From Cupriavidus sp. U2 (GTDB lineage: Bacteria > Pseudomonadota > Gammaproteobacteria > Burkholderiales > Burkholderiaceae): a DNA stretch of 64,000 bases. The notes below the pieces were generated by a model. It was not told the DNA's origin and searched no databases. It saw only the letters and a program-made list of their open reading frames with translations. The DNA is taken from NCBI RefSeq assembly GCF_009663685.2, contig NZ_RCOG02000006.1, forward strand, positions 124,001 to 188,000, read 5' to 3'. The position numbers and the translations under genes were made by a program. Shown one piece after another: positions 34,501 through 42,723 of this stretch (its first letter is position 1; every line of letters starts with the position of its first letter).

Positions 34501-34580
34501 AGGGCCGGCGCGGTGGCCGCGCCGGGCATGAAGCGCAGCGGTTGCACGCCGGGTGGCGTGGGGGTGACAGGCAAGGCCAT
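31560..34580 (-). CDS. FAD-linked 2-hydroxyacid dehydrogenase with Fe-S domain (YdiJ-type)
   Basis: 1006 residues, close to E. coli YdiJ, a D-2-hydroxyglutarate dehydrogenase. The N-terminal half is a PCMH-type FAD domain (PLLPRGGGTSQCGQTVG, MTGNNSCGSRSIQYG, GSEGTLAYFRQITL) with FAD-oxidase C domain and GEHGDGLCRGEW. The C-terminal half has CVSCKGCKRDCPTGID for a 4Fe-4S cluster and CCG-type motifs (LCCGRTFLAAG, SSCCGMAGSFGYE). It likely oxidises a D-2-hydroxy acid and reduces quinone or an electron carrier. It lies 75 bases after gntR on the same strand and is probably co-transcribed with it. Confidence 0.9.
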   Translation of the reverse strand: MALPVTPTPPGVQPLRFMPGAATAPALQSPLYRRLAAELRGDVLFDTASRGRYATDASIYQIMPLGVVVPRDEADARLALDIARDLKAPLLPRGGGTSQCGQTVGEALVIDNSKYLNQVIDFDPQARTVTVQPGIVLDHLNAWLKPHGLWFPVDVSTAAQCTIGGMTGNNSCGSRSIQYGNMVHNVLGVQAILANGDDVRFDARWPAEDAPHRAIADGVRRIAEREREAIAQMYPKVLRRVGGYNLDIFQPQNERPYTADGSVNLAHLLVGSEGTLAYFRQITLQLAPLPAHKTLGVVNFPTFYQSMDLTRHIVALKPAAVELVDRTMIDLARSNPAFRPVIDKALIGEPEAILLVEFAGEDRDATLRGLRQLGELMADLGLPGSVVEMPDAGPQKALWEVRKAGLNIMMSMKGDGKPVSFIEDCAVPLEHLAEYTSRLTEVFHKHGTRGTWYAHASVGTLHVRPILDMRRDGAARMRAIAEEAAAMVREYKGAYSGEHGDGLCRGEWVAWQFGPSLANAFAEIKALFDPDNRCNPGKIVRTPKMDDTSLFRFPPGYTVKPLEPALDWSAWNVTRDPVTEVESTPGTGLDPANGLAAAVEMCNNNGHCRKFDAGTMCPSYRVTRDEQHLTRGRANTLRLALSGQLGSDGLLDPAVRDTMDLCVSCKGCKRDCPTGIDMAKMKIEVRAANARAGRLRLRDKLVAFLPRYAGTASKLPWLFNLRDRVPGLPQLGERLLGLSARRSLPRWQPAFLRDDYRARPAGGKEVVLFVDTFNNHMEPGNARAAHRVLEAAGYTVHLSGVPGERPLCCGRTFLAAGLVDEAKAEAKRALDMLLPFVARGVAVVGLEPSCLLSMRDEFLQYGYGDAARALADHAFLFEEFLVREHAAGRFAPTLKPIGHRQALLHGHCHQKAFDAVRPVEQVLGWIPELKTALIESSCCGMAGSFGYEAEHHDVSMRMGELALLPAVRKADADTLVVADGTSCRHQIHDGAGREALHVARVLEMAL

Positions 34581-34655
34581 GAGCGGGGATGTCTCCGGTT
34601 GCGGACACTCGAAGACGCCGCCATGGCCGGGAGCGCCCGCTGCGGGCGCTTCGGT

Positions 34656-35348
34656 TCAGGCGGCGACGTTCTGTGCGCGTTCTAGTTCGGCGATCAGCGC
34701 GTCGTGCTTGTGTTCCAAGTGCGCGCGCAGGATGTCACGCAGGGCCGCACCGTCGCGCCTGGCCAGGGCATCGATCATGTCGCCGTGCTCGCGCACGGCC
34801 ATGTCCCATTTGTCCTGGTCGAAGTTCGAGCGGAAACGCAGCGCCTGGATGCGCAGGTTGATGCGTCGATAGGTCTCCTCAAGAATCGGATTGCGCGCCG
34901 CCGCGTTGATGGCGTCGTGAATGCGCCGGTTCAGCGCGTAGTAATTGGGCAGGTCGCGCCGGGCGTGGCAGGCCAGCATTTCGAAGTGCAACGCGCGGAT
35001 CTCGTTGAGCTCGGCCTCGGTGATGCGCTGGCAGGCCAGTTCGCCAGACATGGCTTCGAGCGCGCCCATCATTTCAAAGAGGTGGTTGACGGTGTCGGTC
35101 GACAACACCACCACCTCGGCGCCGCGGTTCGGCAGCAGCGTCACCAGCCCGTCGGCGGCCAGCACCTTGAACGCTTCGCGCAACGGCGTGCGGGATACCT
35201 GCAGCAGGTCGCACAGCACGCGTTCATTGAGCCGCGTGCCTGGCGCAAGATCGCCCTCCATGATCATCGTGCGCAGGCGCTGGGCCACCGCCACATGCAG
35301 GATCTGGCGGTCCACGGCTTGCGAGGAAAGGGTTGGAGTAGTGCTCAT
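34656..35348 (-). CDS. GntR-family regulator, FCD subfamily
   Basis: 230 residues. Winged helix at about 15-80 (VAQRLRTMIMEGDLAPGTRLNE, LLQVSRTPLREAFKVLAADGL), then the all-helical FCD ligand domain with a metal-binding pattern including NRRIHDAI and REHGDMIDAL. FCD regulators sense organic acids and usually repress. It lies at the divergent junction with the aminotransferase-TctCBA operon, where matching TTTTGAATACAA sites sit near both starts, so it most likely controls both directions. Confidence 0.92.
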   Translation of the reverse strand: MSTTPTLSSQAVDRQILHVAVAQRLRTMIMEGDLAPGTRLNERVLCDLLQVSRTPLREAFKVLAADGLVTLLPNRGAEVVVLSTDTVNHLFEMMGALEAMSGELACQRITEAELNEIRALHFEMLACHARRDLPNYYALNRRIHDAINAAARNPILEETYRRINLRIQALRFRSNFDQDKWDMAVREHGDMIDALARRDGAALRDILRAHLEHKHDALIAELERAQNVAA

Positions 35349-35372
35349 CAGGGATCGTGTAGCTTGACAGTA

Positions 35373-35384
35373 TTGTATTCAAAA
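35373..35384 (-). promoter_or_regulatory. Putative GntR operator, proximal to gntR
   Basis: TTGTATTCAAAA on the plus strand, i.e. TTTTGAATACAA on the minus strand, 25 bases before the gntR start. It is the exact reverse complement of the site at 35560. Confidence 0.6.
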
Positions 35385-35559
35385 CCTACTCTGGGGCAAG
35401 CACGAATCACGTTCCGGTGCGATTTTCGGTGCCGGGAATCATGCAGCGACTGGCATAAAGGCCTTGTAGTTGTTGATTTACAAGGCTTTTATGCGGGGCG
35501 GCAGGTGGACATGCTTGCCAACATTATCCCGCATGCTGGCGCTGCAGTGCATCCCCGTT

Positions 35560-35571
35560 TTTTGAATACAA
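35560..35571 (+). promoter_or_regulatory. Putative GntR operator, proximal to the aminotransferase operon
   Basis: TTTTGAATACAA, 28 bases before the aminotransferase start; TTCAAAC follows closely. It mirrors the site next to gntR. The position suggests repression by blocking transcription. Confidence 0.6.
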
Positions 35572-35599
35572 AATTCAAACATAAAGGACACGAGGCGAC

Positions 35600-36808
35600 A
35601 TGATCCGACTGAATTCCCATCCGAGCGGCCGGCACTTCCTGCAGATCCCGGGCCCCACCAACGTGCCGGATCGGGTGCTGCGCGCGATGGACTACCCGAC
35701 CATCGACCACCGTGGCCCTGAATTCCAGCAGCTTGGCAAGAAGGTGCTGGCCGATATCCGCAAGGTCTTCCAGACCGAGCAGCCCGTGGTCATCTACCCG
35801 GCCTCGGGCACCGGCGCGTGGGAGGCGGCACTGGTCAACACGCTGTCGCCGGGCGACAAGGTGCTGATGTACGAGACCGGCCATTTCGCGTCGCTGTGGA
35901 AGAAGATGGCCGACAAGCTGGGCTTGAACCCGGAATTCATCGTGGGCGACTGGCGCCACGGCGTGGATGCGGCGGCCATTGGCGCGCGCCTGGCCGCCGA
36001 CAGCAGCCACGAGATCAAGGCGGTCTGCGTGGTGCACAACGAAACCTCGACCGGCGTCACGTCCGACGTAGCGGCCGTGCGCCGTGCCATCGACGCCGCC
36101 AATCACCCGGCCTTGCTGCTGGTGGACACGATCTCGTCGCTGGGCTCGGTCGACTATCGCCACGACGATTGGGGCGTGGACGTCACCGTGTCGGGCTCGC
36201 AGAAGGGCCTGATGCTGCCGCCGGGCATCTCGTTCAACGCGGTCAGCCAGAAGGCGATTGCCGCGTCGGCCCAGGCGAAGCTGCCGAAGGCGTTCTGGGG
36301 CTGGGAAGAGATCCTCGAATCGAACAGGAACGGCTTCTGGCCATACACGCCGGCCACGAACCTGCTCTACGGGCTGTCCGAAGCGTGCGACATGCTGCTG
36401 GAGGAAGGCCTGCCGAACGTATTCGCGCGCCACCAGCGCCATGCGGCCGCAACGCGTGCCTGCGTGACGGCCTGGGGCCTGGAAATCCTGTGCCAGAACC
36501 CGGCCGAGTACAGCCCGGCGCTGACCGCCGTGGTCATGCCCGATGGCCACAGCGCCGATACGTTCCGCAAGGTCGTGCTGGAGAACTTCAACATGTCGCT
36601 GGGGCAGGGCCTGTCGAAGCTGTCGGGCAAGGTCTTCCGGATTGGCCACCTGGGCGATTTCAACGACCTGACGCTGATGGGCACGCTGGCCGGCGTGGAG
36701 ATGGGGCTGGCGCTGGCGGGCGTGCCGCACCGTGCCGGCGGCGTACTGGCCGCGATGGAAAGCCTGCGCAATGCCGCGGCGTCGCAGCCTGCGTTGCGCG
36801 CAGCCTGA
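35600..36808 (+). CDS. PLP aminotransferase, serine/alanine/aspartate-glyoxylate type
   Basis: 402 residues, class V fold. IPGPTNVPDRVLRAMDYPTIDHRGPEF at the N-terminus (quoted in part by family resemblance), SGTGAWEAALVNTLSPGDKV, NETSTGV, DTISSLGS and SGSQKGLMLPPG with the PLP Lys at 202 match serine-glyoxylate and aspartate-glyoxylate aminotransferases. It probably transfers an amino group to glyoxylate or pyruvate; the donor is unknown. It is first in the plus-strand operon with TctCBA, an enoyl-CoA hydratase and a CoA-transferase, under the GntR regulator. Confidence 0.88.
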   Translation: MIRLNSHPSGRHFLQIPGPTNVPDRVLRAMDYPTIDHRGPEFQQLGKKVLADIRKVFQTEQPVVIYPASGTGAWEAALVNTLSPGDKVLMYETGHFASLWKKMADKLGLNPEFIVGDWRHGVDAAAIGARLAADSSHEIKAVCVVHNETSTGVTSDVAAVRRAIDAANHPALLLVDTISSLGSVDYRHDDWGVDVTVSGSQKGLMLPPGISFNAVSQKAIAASAQAKLPKAFWGWEEILESNRNGFWPYTPATNLLYGLSEACDMLLEEGLPNVFARHQRHAAATRACVTAWGLEILCQNPAEYSPALTAVVMPDGHSADTFRKVVLENFNMSLGQGLSKLSGKVFRIGHLGDFNDLTLMGTLAGVEMGLALAGVPHRAGGVLAAMESLRNAAASQPALRAA

Positions 36809-36845
36809 TCCCGATCCCGCCAACCCGACCGATATAGCAGAAAGA

Positions 36846-36866
36846 GGCGGCCCTTCAGAGGCCGCC
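36846..36866 (+). other. Intercistronic hairpin before tctC
   Basis: GGCGGCC and GGCCGCC form a seven-bp stem with a seven-base loop, in the 116-base gap between the aminotransferase and the binding-protein gene. No T-tract follows. It may stabilise or partly limit the transcript. Confidence 0.4.
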
Positions 36867-36924
36867 ACGACAACAGGCCGATGCGCCGCCAGAGCGCACC
36901 GCCGCCACCCAAAGGAGACAGACC

Positions 36925-37929
36925 ATGACGTTTCGTTATGCTGCGCGCGCGCTCGCGTGCGCCTCGCTGTTTGGTGTCGCGCTGGCCGCAGCGCCGGCTT
37001 TCGCATGGGAACCCACCAAGCCGGTGGAGGTGGTCGTGCCCTTCAGCGCCGGCGGCGCGTCGGACCAGATGGCGCGTTCGATCCAGGGCATCATCGCCAA
37101 GCACAAGCTGATGAACCAGCCGATGATCGTCGTGAACAAGGCCGGTGCCAGTGGCGCGGAAGGCCTGATGGATACCAAGGCCTCGAAGGGCGACGCGCAC
37201 AAGCTGCTGGTCACCTCGTCGGCGCTCTACACCGTGCCGATGATCAGCCAGCTGCCGTTCAACTGGCGCGACCTGACGCCGGTGGCGATGGTGGCCATGG
37301 ACGAATTCGTGCTCTGGACCAATGCCGAGGCGCCGTACAAGACGCCATCCGAATACCTGGCCGAAGTGAAGAAGGCGCCGGGCAAGTTCAAGATGGGCGG
37401 CACGAGCTCCAAGCGCGAAGACCAGATCATCACCGCGCAGACCGAACGCCGCGCCGGCGTGCGCTTCATCTACATCCCGTACAAGGGTGGCGGCGAGGCG
37501 GCCACGCAGTTGTCAGGCAAGCATATCGACTCCAACGTCAATAACCCGTCCGAATCGATCGGCCAGTGGCGTGCCGGCGAGCACCGCGCGCTGTGCGTCT
37601 ACGCGCCCGAGCGCATGCAATACACCACCAGGATCACGGGCACGCAGAGCTGGCACGACATCCCCACCTGCAAGGAACAGGGCCTGGACGTGCAATACCA
37701 GATGCTGCGCGTCTTCATGCTGCCCGGCGGCGTCACGCCGGACCAGCAGAAGTACTACGTGGACCTGATGCAGAAGGTGGTGGCCACGCCCGAGTGGAAG
37801 GAATACCTGGAGAAAAACGCGCTCAAGAACGACTTCATCGCCGGCCCCAAGCTCGTGGAGTTCCTGACGGCCGACGAGACACGCCACAAGGACATCATCA
37901 AGGAAGCGGGTTTCGTGGCGGCCAAATAA
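36925..37929 (+). CDS. Tripartite tricarboxylate transporter substrate-binding protein (TctC/Bug family)
   Basis: 334 residues, Sec signal peptide to about AFA/WEP. The Bug family marks PVEVVVPFSAGGASDQMAR and YIPYKGGGEAATQLSGKHID are present. Bug proteins bind carboxylates in the periplasm and hand them to TctAB. AAAGGAGACAG precedes the ATG. The aminotransferase upstream and CoA enzymes downstream suggest an organic acid, possibly hydroxylated or amino-substituted, as ligand. Confidence 0.92.
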   Translation: MTFRYAARALACASLFGVALAAAPAFAWEPTKPVEVVVPFSAGGASDQMARSIQGIIAKHKLMNQPMIVVNKAGASGAEGLMDTKASKGDAHKLLVTSSALYTVPMISQLPFNWRDLTPVAMVAMDEFVLWTNAEAPYKTPSEYLAEVKKAPGKFKMGGTSSKREDQIITAQTERRAGVRFIYIPYKGGGEAATQLSGKHIDSNVNNPSESIGQWRAGEHRALCVYAPERMQYTTRITGTQSWHDIPTCKEQGLDVQYQMLRVFMLPGGVTPDQQKYYVDLMQKVVATPEWKEYLEKNALKNDFIAGPKLVEFLTADETRHKDIIKEAGFVAAK

Positions 37930-37995
37930 GGGCTGATTGTTTGCTCCCCTCTCGCGCAAGTGGCAGAGGTGAGCGAAACACCCAAGGGGATACCA

Positions 37996-38499
37996 ATGAG
38001 CGAACAACGACATGACACCGTGCCGGCGGCGATCACGGTGCGCGCCGCCGAGATCGGCGTGGCCATCCTGATCGCCCTGGGCGCGATGGTGGTGATGGTC
38101 AGCAACTACCGGATCGGTGCCGGCTGGGCGCCAGACGGCCCGGAGGCCGGCTATTTTCCGTTGCGCATCGGGGCGCTGATCTTCCTGGCCTGCCTGGTGG
38201 TGCTGTGGCAGGCGCTGCGCACGCCCAACGACGCGGTGTTCGTGACCTGGCCCCAGCTCAGGCAGGTGGCGGTGATCCTGGTGCCGCTGACGGTGTACGT
38301 GGCGCTGATCGCCTTCCTGGGGATCTATGTGGCATCGGCCATCTTCATCGCTGGCTTCATGCTGACGATCGGCAAGTTTGCGTGGTGGCGCGCGGTGCTG
38401 ACCGGCGTGGTCATCAACGCGGTGCTGTTCTGGATCTTTGAAATGCAGTTCCGCGTGCCGCTCCCCAAGGGGCCACTCGAAGCGGCCTTTGGATTCTGA
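37996..38499 (+). CDS. Tripartite tricarboxylate transporter small membrane subunit TctB
   Basis: 167 residues from the ATG behind AAGGGGATACCA; a longer frame is rejected. Four membrane segments (about 15-35, 52-70, 88-108, 112-150) and the GPEAGYFPLRIGALIF motif mark TctB. It works with TctA as the membrane part of the proton- or sodium-driven carboxylate importer. It lies between tctC and tctA, in the usual CBA order. Confidence 0.88.
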   Translation: MSEQRHDTVPAAITVRAAEIGVAILIALGAMVVMVSNYRIGAGWAPDGPEAGYFPLRIGALIFLACLVVLWQALRTPNDAVFVTWPQLRQVAVILVPLTVYVALIAFLGIYVASAIFIAGFMLTIGKFAWWRAVLTGVVINAVLFWIFEMQFRVPLPKGPLEAAFGF

Positions 38500-38509
38500 G
38501 GGGGCGGGC

Positions 38510-40036
38510 ATGGAAGAACTCAATGCACTGATGGGCGGCTTTGCGGTGGCGATGTCGTGGCACAACGTCGGGCTGATGCTGGTGGGCATCCTGCTGGGCA
38601 TCGTGGTGGGCGTGCTGCCGGGACTGGGCGGGCCGAACGGCGTGGCCATCCTGCTGCCGCTGACGTTCTCGATGGAACCCACGTCGGCCATCATCATGCT
38701 GTCGTGCATCTACTGGGGCGCGCTGTTTGGCGGGGCCATCACGTCGATCCTGTTCAACATCCCGGGCGAGGCCTGGTCGGTGGCCACCACGTTCGACGGC
38801 TACCCGCTGGCGCAGCAGGGCGAGGCGGGCCGCGCGCTGACATCGGCATTCACGGGGTCGTTCCTGGGCGCGCTGGCCGGCGTGCTGCTGATCACGTTCC
38901 TGGCGCCGATGGTGGCCAGGTTCGCGCTGCGCTTCGGGCCACCGGAATTCTTCGCGGTCTATTTCCTGACGTTCTGCAGCTTCATCGGCATGGGCAAGGA
39001 GGCCAAGGCCAAGATCGTGATCGCGATGTGCATGGGCTTTGCGCTGGCTGCCGTGGGCATGGACACGGTGTCCGGCACGCTGCGCATGACCTTCGGCTCC
39101 ACCGAACTGCTGCGCGGCTTCGACTTCCTGGTGGTGGTGATCGGCCTGTTCGGCATCAGCGAAATCCTGATGACGATGGAAGAGGGTGTCGCCTTCCGCG
39201 GCAAGCGCGCCAATATCGACCTCAAGGTGGTGCTGAAGACCTGGGCCGAACTGCCGCGCTACTGGATGACGCTGATCCGCTCGTCGATCATCGGCTGCTG
39301 GCTCGGCGTGACGCCGGGCGGCGCCACGGCCGCATCGTTCATGGGGTACGGCGTGGCCAAGCGGTTCTCGCGCAAGCGCGAGACGTTCGGCAAAGGCAAT
39401 GTCGAAGGCGTGATCGCGCCCGAGTGCGCCGCCCATGCGGCGGGCACCAGCGCGCTGCTGCCCATGCTGGCGCTGGGCATTCCGGGGTCGGCCACCGCGG
39501 CGGTGCTGCTGGGCGGGCTGATGATCTGGGGCCTGCAGCCGGGGCCGCTGCTGTTCACCGAGCAGAAGACCTTTGTCTGGGGCCTGATCGCCAGCATGTA
39601 CCTGGGGAACCTGGCCGGATTGATCGTGGTGCTGTCGACGGTGCCGCTGTTCGCCGCCATCCTGCGCATTCCGTTCGCGATCATCGCGCCGCTGATCCTG
39701 GTGGTCTGCGCGATCGGCGCGTTCACGGTGCACAACGCCATGTTCGATGTCTGGCTGATGCTGATCTTCGGCGTGGTCGGCTACGTGCTCAAGAAGCTCG
39801 ACTACCCGCTGGCGCCGCTGGTGCTGGCGCTGGTGCTGGGTGACCGGGCCGAGGACGCGTTCCGGCAGACCATGCTGATGTCGCAGGGCGAGATGAACGT
39901 GTTCTGGTCCAACGGCCTGGTGGGCACGATCATGGCGCTGGCCGTGGTGATCCTGGTCTGGCCGGTGTTGGGTGGCCTGCTGGAAAAGACGAAGCGCCGC
40001 AAGATGATGTCGGCGCATGAAGGAGCAGCGGAATGA
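38510..40036 (+). CDS. Tripartite tricarboxylate transporter large membrane subunit TctA
   Basis: 508 residues from the ATG at 38510, just after GGGGCGGGC. About twelve membrane segments. Conserved TctA elements: GVLPGLGGPNGVAILLPLTF, YWGALFGGAITSILFNIPGE, and later GVTPGGATAASFMGYG and the second-repeat GSATAAVLLGGLMIWGLQPGP. It is the channel-forming subunit. Its end overlaps the hydratase start (ATGA), so translation is probably coupled. Confidence 0.95.
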   Translation: MEELNALMGGFAVAMSWHNVGLMLVGILLGIVVGVLPGLGGPNGVAILLPLTFSMEPTSAIIMLSCIYWGALFGGAITSILFNIPGEAWSVATTFDGYPLAQQGEAGRALTSAFTGSFLGALAGVLLITFLAPMVARFALRFGPPEFFAVYFLTFCSFIGMGKEAKAKIVIAMCMGFALAAVGMDTVSGTLRMTFGSTELLRGFDFLVVVIGLFGISEILMTMEEGVAFRGKRANIDLKVVLKTWAELPRYWMTLIRSSIIGCWLGVTPGGATAASFMGYGVAKRFSRKRETFGKGNVEGVIAPECAAHAAGTSALLPMLALGIPGSATAAVLLGGLMIWGLQPGPLLFTEQKTFVWGLIASMYLGNLAGLIVVLSTVPLFAAILRIPFAIIAPLILVVCAIGAFTVHNAMFDVWLMLIFGVVGYVLKKLDYPLAPLVLALVLGDRAEDAFRQTMLMSQGEMNVFWSNGLVGTIMALAVVILVWPVLGGLLEKTKRRKMMSAHEGAAE

Positions 40037-40830
40037 GCGAAGGACTGATCGAAGAGGGCACGCTGCTGGTCACGCGCGACGACGCGGTGGCTACCATCGT
40101 GCTGAACCGGCCGGCCAGGCTGAATGCCTTTACGCTGGACATGTGGCGCCAGCTGGGCGAAGCGTTTCGTGCGCTGTCCGCCGACGATTCGGTGCGCTGC
40201 GTGATGGTGCGCGGCGCCGGAGAAAAGGCGTTCTCGCCCGGCAACGACATCGGCGAGTTCGAGACCACGCGATCCAACAAGCAGCAGGCGGTGGCCTATG
40301 GCGCGGTGATGCACGCCACGGCGCGGGCCATGCAGGACTGCCCGCATCCGGTGGTGGCGCAGATCCATGGCATCTGCGTGGGGGGCGGGCTGGAGGTGGC
40401 GGCGATGGCCGATATCCGCATCTGCGGGGTGAGCAGCCGCTTTGGCGCGCCAATCAAGAACCTGGGCCTGGTCATGGCGCACGCCGAGATGGCACCGCTG
40501 ATCCGGCTGATCGGCACCTCGCGTACGCTGGAACTGCTGTTCGAGGGCCGCATCGTGGGCGCCGAAGAGGCGCATGCGATGGGGCTGGTGTCGCGCGTGG
40601 TGCCCGATGACCAGGTGGCCGCCGAAGCGCGCGCCACGGCCGGGCGCATCGCATCGGGCGCGCCGCTGGTGGCACGCTGGCACAAGCGATTCGCGCGGCA
40701 GCTGGCGGAGGGCAAGCCGTTATCGGCCGCCGATCTTGACGCCGCTTTCGACTGCTTCGATACCGAGGATTTCCGCGCCGGCTATCGCGCGTTCCTGGCC
40801 AAGCAGGCGCCGAAGTTCGCCGGCCGCTAG
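40033..40830 (+). CDS. Enoyl-CoA hydratase/isomerase family protein
   Basis: 265 residues, crotonase fold. VATIVLNRPARLNAFTLDMW, GAGEKAFSPGNDIGEF for the first oxyanion loop, HGICVGGGLEVAAMADIRI for the second, and EAHAMGLVSRVVPDDQ. The usual hydratase Glu pair is not obvious in the active-site stretch (RFGAPIKNLGLVMAHAEMAPL), so the exact reaction may be hydration, isomerisation or hydrolysis. It overlaps tctA by four bases and precedes the CoA-transferase gene. Confidence 0.88.
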   Translation: MSEGLIEEGTLLVTRDDAVATIVLNRPARLNAFTLDMWRQLGEAFRALSADDSVRCVMVRGAGEKAFSPGNDIGEFETTRSNKQQAVAYGAVMHATARAMQDCPHPVVAQIHGICVGGGLEVAAMADIRICGVSSRFGAPIKNLGLVMAHAEMAPLIRLIGTSRTLELLFEGRIVGAEEAHAMGLVSRVVPDDQVAAEARATAGRIASGAPLVARWHKRFARQLAEGKPLSAADLDAAFDCFDTEDFRAGYRAFLAKQAPKFAGR

Positions 40831-40845
40831 TTTCGGAGGAGACCG

Positions 40846-42093
40846 ATGTCCGATTTCACTTCCATGCAGCCCGGCGCGCTGGCCGGCCTGCGTGTGCTGG
40901 AACTCGCCCAGATCATGGCCGGCCCCACCTGCGGCATGATGCTGGCCGACCTGGGCGCCGACGTGATCAAGATCGAGAAGATCGACGGCGGCGACGACGC
41001 GCGGGGTTACAAGGAGCCGGCCATCAATGGCGTGTCGGCACCGTTCCTGATGCTGAACCGCAACAAGCGCGGCATTGCGCTGGACCTCAAGAAGCCGGAG
41101 GGCCGCGAAGTGTTCCTTCGCATGGTGCGCGACGCCGATGTCGTGATCGAGAACTTCCGCAAGGGCACGCTCGAAAAGCTGGGCCTGGGCTACGACACGC
41201 TGTCGCAGGAGAACCCCGGCTTGATCTATTGCGCGATCTCGGGCTATGGGCGCAGCGGCCCCTATGCCGACAAGGGCGGCTTCGACCTGATCGCCCAGGG
41301 CTTTACCGGGCTGATGAGCATCACGGGCGAAGAGGGTGGGCCGCCGCTGCGCACCGGCAATTCCATCGCCGATATCAATGCCGGGCTGCTCGCCGCCTTT
41401 GGCATCCTGGCGGCGTACCAGCACCGCCAGAAGACCGGGCGCGGCCAGGTGGTGGAGACTTCGCTGATCGAGGCCGGGCTGCAGCAGCTCTACTGGCATG
41501 CGGCCATCCACTTCGCCACCGGCGAGTCGCCGGGACCCAGCGGTTCGGCACACGTGCTGGCCACGCCGTACCAGGCGTTTCCGACGCAGGACGGTCACAT
41601 CATCGTCGGCGGTGCCAACGAGAAGAACTGGGCGCGCATTGCGCAGGTGCTGGGGCATCCCGAGTGGATCGACGATCCGCGCTTCCGGCTCAATGCGGAC
41701 CGCATGCGGCACCGCGACACGCTGCTGCCCGAGATGGCCAATATCCTGACGACGCAACCGTCGGCGCACTGGCTCGATGCCTTCGATGCCGCAGGCGTGC
41801 CGGCCGGTCCGGTGCATTCGATCGGCGAGGCGCTGAACCATCCACAGACGCTGGCGCGCGGCATGGTGGTGCGCCAGCAGCATGCCGAAGCGGGCCCGAT
41901 CCGTACGCTGGGCCTGCCGATCCAGCTATCGGAAACGCCTGCGCAGTATCACCGGCCCTCGCCCCGGCTGGGGGAGCATACGTGTGCGCTGCTGGCGGAA
42001 TGCGGCTATGGCGAAGCGGAAATTGCCGCGCTGCTGGAGGCGGGGGTGGTGTCGGAAGCGACCGCGCCGGTGGCGGCCATCTCCGAGGTATAG
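40846..42093 (+). CDS. CaiB/BaiF (class III) CoA-transferase
   Basis: 415 residues. LAGLRVLELAQIMAGPTCGMMLADLGADVIKIE (family start), FLMLNRNKRGIALDLKKPEG, VIENFRKGTLEKLGLGYD, AISGYGRSGPYADKGGFDLIAQG with the catalytic Asp at about 147, and VETSLIEAGL. It transfers CoA between carboxylates, often from succinyl-CoA, and would activate the imported acid for the hydratase encoded upstream. GGAGGAG lies before the ATG. It is last in the GntR-linked operon. Confidence 0.92.
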   Translation: MSDFTSMQPGALAGLRVLELAQIMAGPTCGMMLADLGADVIKIEKIDGGDDARGYKEPAINGVSAPFLMLNRNKRGIALDLKKPEGREVFLRMVRDADVVIENFRKGTLEKLGLGYDTLSQENPGLIYCAISGYGRSGPYADKGGFDLIAQGFTGLMSITGEEGGPPLRTGNSIADINAGLLAAFGILAAYQHRQKTGRGQVVETSLIEAGLQQLYWHAAIHFATGESPGPSGSAHVLATPYQAFPTQDGHIIVGGANEKNWARIAQVLGHPEWIDDPRFRLNADRMRHRDTLLPEMANILTTQPSAHWLDAFDAAGVPAGPVHSIGEALNHPQTLARGMVVRQQHAEAGPIRTLGLPIQLSETPAQYHRPSPRLGEHTCALLAECGYGEAEIAALLEAGVVSEATAPVAAISEV

Positions 42094-42105
42094 GACATCG
42101 ATGCG

Positions 42106-42723
42106 TCAGTCGACGTAAAGCAGGATGCTGATGAACTGGCAGATGCTGCCGCCCAGCACGAACAGGTGCCAGATGCCGTGGAAGTGGCGCACGCGTTCGT
42201 CGAACAGGAAGAACCCGATGCCGGCGGTGTAGATCGCGCCGCCGGCCACCAGCCAGTACAGGCCTGCGGTGGGCAATGCCGCTGCAAGCGGCTGGAAGGC
42301 GATCAGCACCAGCCAGCCCATGATGACGTAGATCGACAGGGATATCACGCGGGTGCGATGGCCGATCCACAGTTCCTGGACGATGCCAATGGCGGCCAGG
42401 CCCCAGTTGATGCCGAACAGCGTCCATCCCCAGGGCCCGCGCAAGGTGACCAGCGCAAACGGCGTATAGCTGCCGGCGATCAGCAGGTAGATCGCGCAAT
42501 AGTCGAGCCGGCGGAAGATGTCCTTGGCCGGCCCGCGCACGCTGTGATAGACGGTGGAAATTGTGTAGAGCAGCACCAGCGTGGTGCCGTAGACCACGGA
42601 GCTGACCACCTTCCAGGCGTCGTGATAGAGCGCCGACGAAGTGACCAGCACCGCCATGCCGGCGGCGGAAAGCACCGCGCCAGCCAGGTGACTGTAACCG
42701 TTGAACCGTTCCCCGCGATACAT
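42106..42723 (-). CDS. Hemolysin III family (PAQR-type) membrane protein
   Basis: 205 residues from the ATG at 42723, which has GGAG upstream and gives the family's usual length; a longer frame is rejected. Seven membrane segments. YRGERFNGYSHLAGA, TISTVYHSVRG, FRRLDYCAIYLLIAGSYTPF and FHGIWHLFVLGGSICQF carry the Ser, Asp and His residues thought to bind zinc in this superfamily. The family relates to adiponectin receptors and may be a ceramidase-like hydrolase. It converges on the CoA-transferase gene. Confidence 0.9.
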   Translation of the reverse strand: MYRGERFNGYSHLAGAVLSAAGMAVLVTSSALYHDAWKVVSSVVYGTTLVLLYTISTVYHSVRGPAKDIFRRLDYCAIYLLIAGSYTPFALVTLRGPWGWTLFGINWGLAAIGIVQELWIGHRTRVISLSIYVIMGWLVLIAFQPLAAALPTAGLYWLVAGGAIYTAGIGFFLFDERVRHFHGIWHLFVLGGSICQFISILLYVD

